DNA of 64,000 bases from Raphanus sativus (lineage: Eukaryota; Streptophyta; Magnoliopsida; Brassicales; Brassicaceae), in NCBI RefSeq assembly GCF_000801105.2, contig NC_079515.1, forward strand, positions 7,068,001-7,132,000, in the 5' to 3' direction. How positions within the stretch are numbered: the stretch's first letter is position 1; every line of letters begins with the position of its first letter. Shown piece after piece: positions 58,565 through 64,000 of the stretch. A program made the position numbers and the translations under genes. The notes beneath the pieces are model-generated. The model worked only from the letters and a program-made list of their open reading frames with translations. It made no database searches and was not told the origin of the DNA.

Positions 58565-59345
58565 TCCATACTATTATTTTCGAAGTGATTTTTCACAACG
58601 GAGGTTCCACGTTAAAAGTTAGAGTGGTTAATAACGATATTACCCTTAATGAATTTTTATTTTTATATATAAATAAAAACGAATTTTATTTTAAAAATAT
58701 TATATTTATCTATTATATTAGATAATTAATTATAATTTAGTATAATAAATGGTCAAATATATAACTAAAAAGTAAGATAAATTCTTAGATACATTGTGAT
58801 ATTATCTGAAAATGATATTTTCTATTACAAAAATTCACGTTAAAAACTAGAGTGATTAATATCAATTATAACCCTTAATGATTATTTATATTTTATTATA
58901 TAATTTAAACGAATTTTATATTACTAATAATAGATTTATATGTTATATTAGATAATTAATTATAATTTAATATAATAAATCGTCAAAATATATTTTAAAA
59001 TGTAAGATTGTTTTTAGATATACTATGTTATTATCTGAAATTAATATTTTCGAAAATAAGCTTTACAAAATTAAGATATAATATATTTTATAGTTAAACA
59101 ATAATCAAGCAATACATTTATATAAAGATATTTTCTAATGTAAGTGTTTTTAAAATTTGAACACAATAGTTAGCTATATATAATTTTGATAGATGAAAAA
59201 AATTTATATATAATAATTTGATGCTTAGTTTAGTTTTTAAATACATAAATAATAACTTATCATGCTGATTATTCGAATTAATAAGATATAAACTAACAAA
59301 CATTTACAAAAAGATTATGTCCGCATGTGCGGGTAAACCACCTAG
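58565..59345 (+). mobile_element. Non-autonomous Helitron, 781 bp
   Basis: It starts TCCATACTATTATTTTCGAA after an A and ends with the hairpin CCGCATGTGCGG (59321-59332), GTAAACCAC and CTAG, followed by T. These are the TC..CTRR ends between A and T expected of Helitrons. Internal AACGGAGGTTCCACGTTAAA and GTTAGAGTGGTTAATA are shared with the next element. No coding frame. Confidence 0.85.
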
Positions 59346-59450
59346 TTATCTTTTAAATAAGATAATTCTTATATATTGTATTGTTATTTTAAAATAATTA
59401 TTTCTGTTGAAATAGTTTAAAAAAATATGATATAGAATAATTTATCTATA

Positions 59451-61615
59451 TCTATACTATTATCTGTGAATTTACTATATAATTAAAAAACAAATTTATA
59501 TTAATAATATTAATTGTTTTAAAATATTAATATTATGAATAAATATTAATATATCAAATATAAGTATTAACAAAATTAAAAAATTTAATATATTTTATAA
59601 TTATGGATTCAGATCCAGATATTCAGATTTAAAAATTATAATATCCGGATACGGATTCGGTTTTGACGGATTTTTAATTTTACTATACGAATTCGGATCT
59701 GACTATTTTTCGCAACGGAGCTCTCACGTTAAAAGTTAGAGTGGTTAATATCGATATTACCCTTAATAAATAAAATATATAATTAAGGTAAAAATAAAAA
59801 CGAAAATTACTTTATTTGATTATATAATTGATTAAATTTAGTAATAGTAAGATTTATCCAAAATCTAAAAAATATTTTAAAATATAAATATAATTCCTAT
59901 ATGTATGTTGTGTTGTTATCTGATTTTTTTTAAAATAAAGTTGAAAACATAAAGTATATAACTAAATATAATTAAATGATATTATTAATTTTATTTAATT
60001 AAAAAAGATAATATTAAGTGACTAAAAATATATAATTAAGCTAAAAATAAAACCGAAAATTAATTTATTTGATTAATAATTGATTAAAATTATTAATTAT
60101 ATTTAGTTATAATTATTAAAATGGCATATTTATTTGATTAATTATTAATTAAAAGTTAGAGTGGTTAATATTGATATTATCCTTAATGAATAAAATATAT
60201 AATTAAGGTAAAAATAAAAACGAAAATTACTTTATTTGATTATATAATTGATTAAATTTAGTAATAGTAAGATTTATCCAAAATCTAAAAAATATTTTAA
60301 AATATAAATATAATTCCTATATGTATGTTGTGTTGTTATCTGAATTTTTTTAAAATAAAGTTGAAAACATAAAGTATATAAATAAATATAATTAAATGAT
60401 ATTATTAATTTTATTTAATTGAAAAGAGAATATTAAGTGACTAAAATATATAATTAAGCTAAAAATAAAAACGAAAATTAATTTATTTGATTAATAATTG
60501 ATTAAAATTAATAATACTAAGATTTATCCAAAATCTAAAAATATTTTAATATATAAATATAATTCTTATATGTATGTTGTGTTGTTATCTGAATTTCTTT
60601 GAATATAAAGTTGAAAACATAAATATAAAGTTGAAAACATAAAGTATATAACTAAATATTAATCAAATAAAATTCTTAATTTATATAATTGAAAAGAGAA
60701 TATTAAGTGACTTAAAATATATAATTAAGCTAAAAATGAAAACGAAAATTATTATTTTTGATTAATAATTGATTAAAATTAATAATAGTAAGATTTATCC
60801 AAAATCTAAAAATATTTTTAAATATAAATATAATTCATATATTAATGTTGTGTTGTTATCTGAAATTTTTTAAAAATGTAAAGTTGAAAACATAAAGTAT
60901 ATAACTAAATATTAATCAAATAAAATTCTTAGTTTTAAATAATTGAAAAGAGAATATTAAGTGACTTAAAATATATAATTAAGCTAAAAATAAAAAAAAT
61001 AAAAAAATTTATTTGATTAGTAACTGATTAAAATTAATAATAGTAAGATTTATCCAAAATCTAAAAAATGAATTTCATTAATTTGATTCTCATTATTATC
61101 TAAAAAGTTATATATTATGTGATCCAAAAAAATATTAATTTTAAATAACTGAAAAACAAGTAGTTTATATTACTATTTTCAAAACGATTTTCCTTTTCTC
61201 ACGGTAAAATTTAAAGCATTTAAAATCTTCATTACCCTTAATAAATAATTAGATTAGATTTGTTAATATAAAATTGCTCACAAATTAAAAATGAATTTCA
61301 TTAATTTGATTCTCATCATTATCTAAAAAATTATATATTATGTGATCCAAAATATTTTACATCAAAATATTTTAAAAATAAATATAAATACATATGTATA
61401 GTTTTATGTATATATGAATATTTTCAAAAAATTATGTAATAAAAATATCTTATTAAAATAAGAAAACTTTATTTTATATAAAACTAATATTTAATTAATT
61501 ATTAAATATATAAAAAGCATGAAAATAATTTATTTTAATGGTTCTCGAATTGATAATATATTTATTTAGTAATTTAGAAAATTATTAAGCCCGCAAATGC
61601 GGGCAAAACACCTAG
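59451..61615 (+). mobile_element. Non-autonomous Helitron, 2,165 bp, with internal repeats
   Basis: It starts TCTATACTATTATCTGTGAA after an A and ends with a perfect 7-bp-arm hairpin GCCCGCAAATGCGGGC (61589-61604), AAAACAC and CTAG (61612-61615), followed by T. There is no RepHel coding sequence. Its length comes from internal tandem duplication (see next entry). A related CGCAACGGAGCTCTCACGTT segment lies near 59710. Confidence 0.85.
59731..61075. repeat. Tandem repeats inside the Helitron
   Basis: A 418-base unit starting AAAAGTTAGAGTGGTTAATA at 59731 recurs at 60150. Within and after it a 250-270-base unit with ATATAATTAAGCTAAAAAT and GATTTATCCAAAATCTAAAA recurs, the latter motif lying at about 59850, 60270, 60522, 60790 and 61047. 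Copies differ by a few percent and small indels. Confidence 0.85.
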
Positions 61616-64000
61616 TAATAAATAAATAACCTAGCTAAAAGTCTAAAAACTAAATATGAAAAATAAGAAGAGTAACTAAATTTTAATAGAACATATAAAC
61701 TTAATATTATTAAAATAAAGTCGTTTTAATCATATATAAGATTCATTAAGGGTATTTTTAAATTAGTAAATTAGTGACTTAGTTAAAAACAAATAATGAA
61801 TTAATGATAAATTAAAACCTAATAAAATATAATAAATAAGAAAAATTATCTAAAATCATGGAGAACATGACACATTAGCCAAATCACTTCATAAATAATA
61901 GAATATAGATGTTACATTTGAATAGATTTATTTTGATCAAGATACTATATTCTAAAATACTTATCAAAAAGATAAATCAACATTAAATATAAATATCTAT
62001 GTCGTAATAGTTTTTTTGTAAATTGGTTTTCATATGTAAAGCATGAGAAAGATAAAAGCATGAGAATGAAAAGAAATTACAGACCTAGCCAAGGTCAGAG
62101 AGTTTTGTATGGATATAGCCCAAGTAGAGATTAAGATTACATATTGAGCAGGAGCAAATGAGCATGAGTTACATAAATGTCTCCAAACTAAAACTATGTT
62201 ATATTTTTAGTAAATCATGTCATTTTTTCCAGTGAAAATGAATGCGACGATAACATATAAATAAAGTTCAAAAACTCACTTTATATTTAAGATTAAGATA
62301 AATATTTCATAAGAAATCATAGAATTTTACTAAATGTTTATAGCCACAAACTTTAGTGCAACAACTTTTAAATACCGTTGACTGCTACGAGAAGTACAAT
62401 AAACTTCATAACTCCTTAAACTTCGGAAATGTTGAAATGATCATAGGACTAATATCTGATTTCCTTCAGAAACCAAACCTTTTCGATTTGTCTTAAGGCA
62501 TTCTATAGACCCAAGAAGGTCTTCAACTCGTCATCGTAGTAACTATTTTTAATACCGTTTCCTTGCATGGTTTACTGATTACAATCTGAAAGACTTTTGG
62601 CTTGAGTTTTTGTAGACAAATAATTTCGGGGTGGACTTTTTTAGTTTTTTTCTTGTGCGATAGGAAAACGTTTAATTAAAATATACACCCGCTTTTAATG
62701 TAAATTAGATGCAATTTCATATGCTGACAATTAGGAAAGTGGTTGTTTTAAGATCTCAGATGTATTTTCTAATCTTTGATTCTTTCAAAACGGAATTATA
62801 ATTTAGGTTAAAGATAAACAGGAGTATTTGTTACGTTGGAAATCAGCAAAAAGTAAAATTTCTACTAGGGACACTAATCATGAAACTGAGGATTTTCTTA
62901 GGTGAATGCTTGAGCGAGGCATAGGTAAATTCAATTATTTGAAAGTAGTGTTGAATTAGAAGCATAATGTCATAATTCAGATTATTAGTTTAACTGTTCA
63001 AGTATGGTGGTCCAAATAAGATACATTATTGACTATAATAGAGTTTTTGCCTAAAACGTGGTGATAAAAGTTGCTATTATTTTGAAAAGACGTATTAGAG
63101 ATTTCTCCTCTTAAACTCGAATTTTAGAAAGATAAATGTTAAAAAAATTACTTGTGTTCAAATTAATTTGCGGATTAGTTTTGAGTTATATACACATGAA
63201 AACTTAATAATTTGAAAAAAAAAAACTTAATAATTTGTAAAAATCGTATATTGTATTTTTTGTTCGACTATTTCTAAGACCAAACAAAAAAAAAAGCTTT
63301 TCATAAATAGAAAGCCTATATCATTTTCCAAACTAGTGGCCCTTGGTTTCAAGTTTCAACTTCTCATTTGTTTGGTGCTTAAAAAGGTCTTATGTTAATA
63401 TGTCACATGTTTCTCAATGCATCTTTTTCATATGATGACTATATAAGGTTGCAGTTGTTAAATGATGTGGCTGAGATAAATAATGAATCTGGAAGGAGGA
63501 AACTAAACAAATACTAAAAGTTAACGTGTCAAAACGTGTTGGGATGGCCGGTGGTAGTGCTTCTGCCGGCTGCCGCCATCGTTCGGATACATTTTATTTC
63601 CTATATGTTGATTAATGATTATGGTATCCAGTGTAGCCGGAACTTTTCTTCTTTGCTGTATAATATATAACAGAGTTTGTATGAGGTTACAGTTTGTTTT
63701 TTCAACTTGTATCACGGTTGTCGCTTCAGCCATTTTTGCAAGTTTCATGTTATTGAACAGTACAACACGTACATTACATGTCTTTTATTAATAGTCAAAT
63801 ATTTGAAACATGAATAGATATTTCCATTAATATTTATAGAAAATTTTAGCAGTAAACCAAGATAGAAGATGTGGTTCCAAATATATGTAAGCAAACTATA
63901 CATGATACTGAATTAAAGCACCATACTGCTCAATGCATACAAAATCAATCATAGAAATAGTGTCCACCCAAAAAAAAAAGCAAGTTTGATGATCAAGTGG
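61616..64000. other. Intergenic to the window end, no gene seen
   Basis: AT-rich up to about 62030, then of more ordinary composition. The only longer frame (minus, 63748-63521, 75 codons) has no recognisable domain. No RNA gene or element ends found. Confidence 0.5.

Noticed and set aside
63521..63748. 75-codon minus-strand frame near the window end
   Set aside because: No domain, no splice or codon support and no known neighbour; kept only as a note.

Overview
The window is plant nuclear DNA from a Brassicaceae species, most likely a Brassica or close relative. Genes are split by GT..AG introns, intergenic DNA is very AT-rich, and it holds Helitrons, Stowaway MITEs, SINEs and LINE pieces. 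The gene order also follows Arabidopsis chromosome 3 around At3g17350-At3g17510 as I remember it: GUB_WAK-type protein, POK1 kinesin, PTI1-like kinase, GPK1, a sugar-phosphate/nucleotide-sugar transporter, NPSN13, a domesticated hAT gene, a PHD-like protein, organellar RPL3, F-box genes, CIPK1. Names rest on recognising the translated proteins and this order, not on a search.

Layout. 1-343 is a copied piece of the kinesin coiled coil. 368-1636 is a secreted galacturonan-binding-type protein. 2388-11621 is a 30-exon kinesin-12 (POK1/KIN12C type). About 12000-12310 is a broken Alba-domain fragment. 14296-16066 (+) is a PTI1-like kinase and 16714-18502 (-) a GPK1-like receptor kinase. 19525-19796 is a SINE with a 10-bp target duplication. 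23394-23813 encodes a small protein that is little more than an HSF-type DNA-binding domain. 24096-25579 is an internally deleted transporter pseudogene. 25964-28004 (-) is the SNARE NPSN13. 28639-29714 (-) is a collapsed hAT-derived gene. 30746-31348 (-) is a PHD-like gene and 31804-33159 (-) is RPL3.

From 35.6 to 52 kb lies an F-box cluster: intact genes at 35660 and 48827, one with a single nonsense codon at 40501, and two tail fragments. It is cut by LINE, LTR-like, MITE, hAT-like and Helitron DNA. CIPK1 occupies 52357-55848 (-) in 12 exons. From about 57 kb to the end I find no gene; two clear Helitrons lie at 58565-59345 and 59451-61615.

The genes are independent housekeeping, signalling and trafficking units and do not form one pathway. 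Four neighbours I would expect from Arabidopsis collinearity (the At3g17365-17400 group and the CRSH gene At3g17470) are not here, and two others survive only as wrecks. This fits gene loss after the Brassica whole-genome triplication. I found no evidence for a new multi-gene system. The most unusual items are the kinesin fragment fused in frame to the WAK-like gene, the stand-alone HSF domain gene, the copied CIPK1 intron segment, and the tandem and nested Helitrons.
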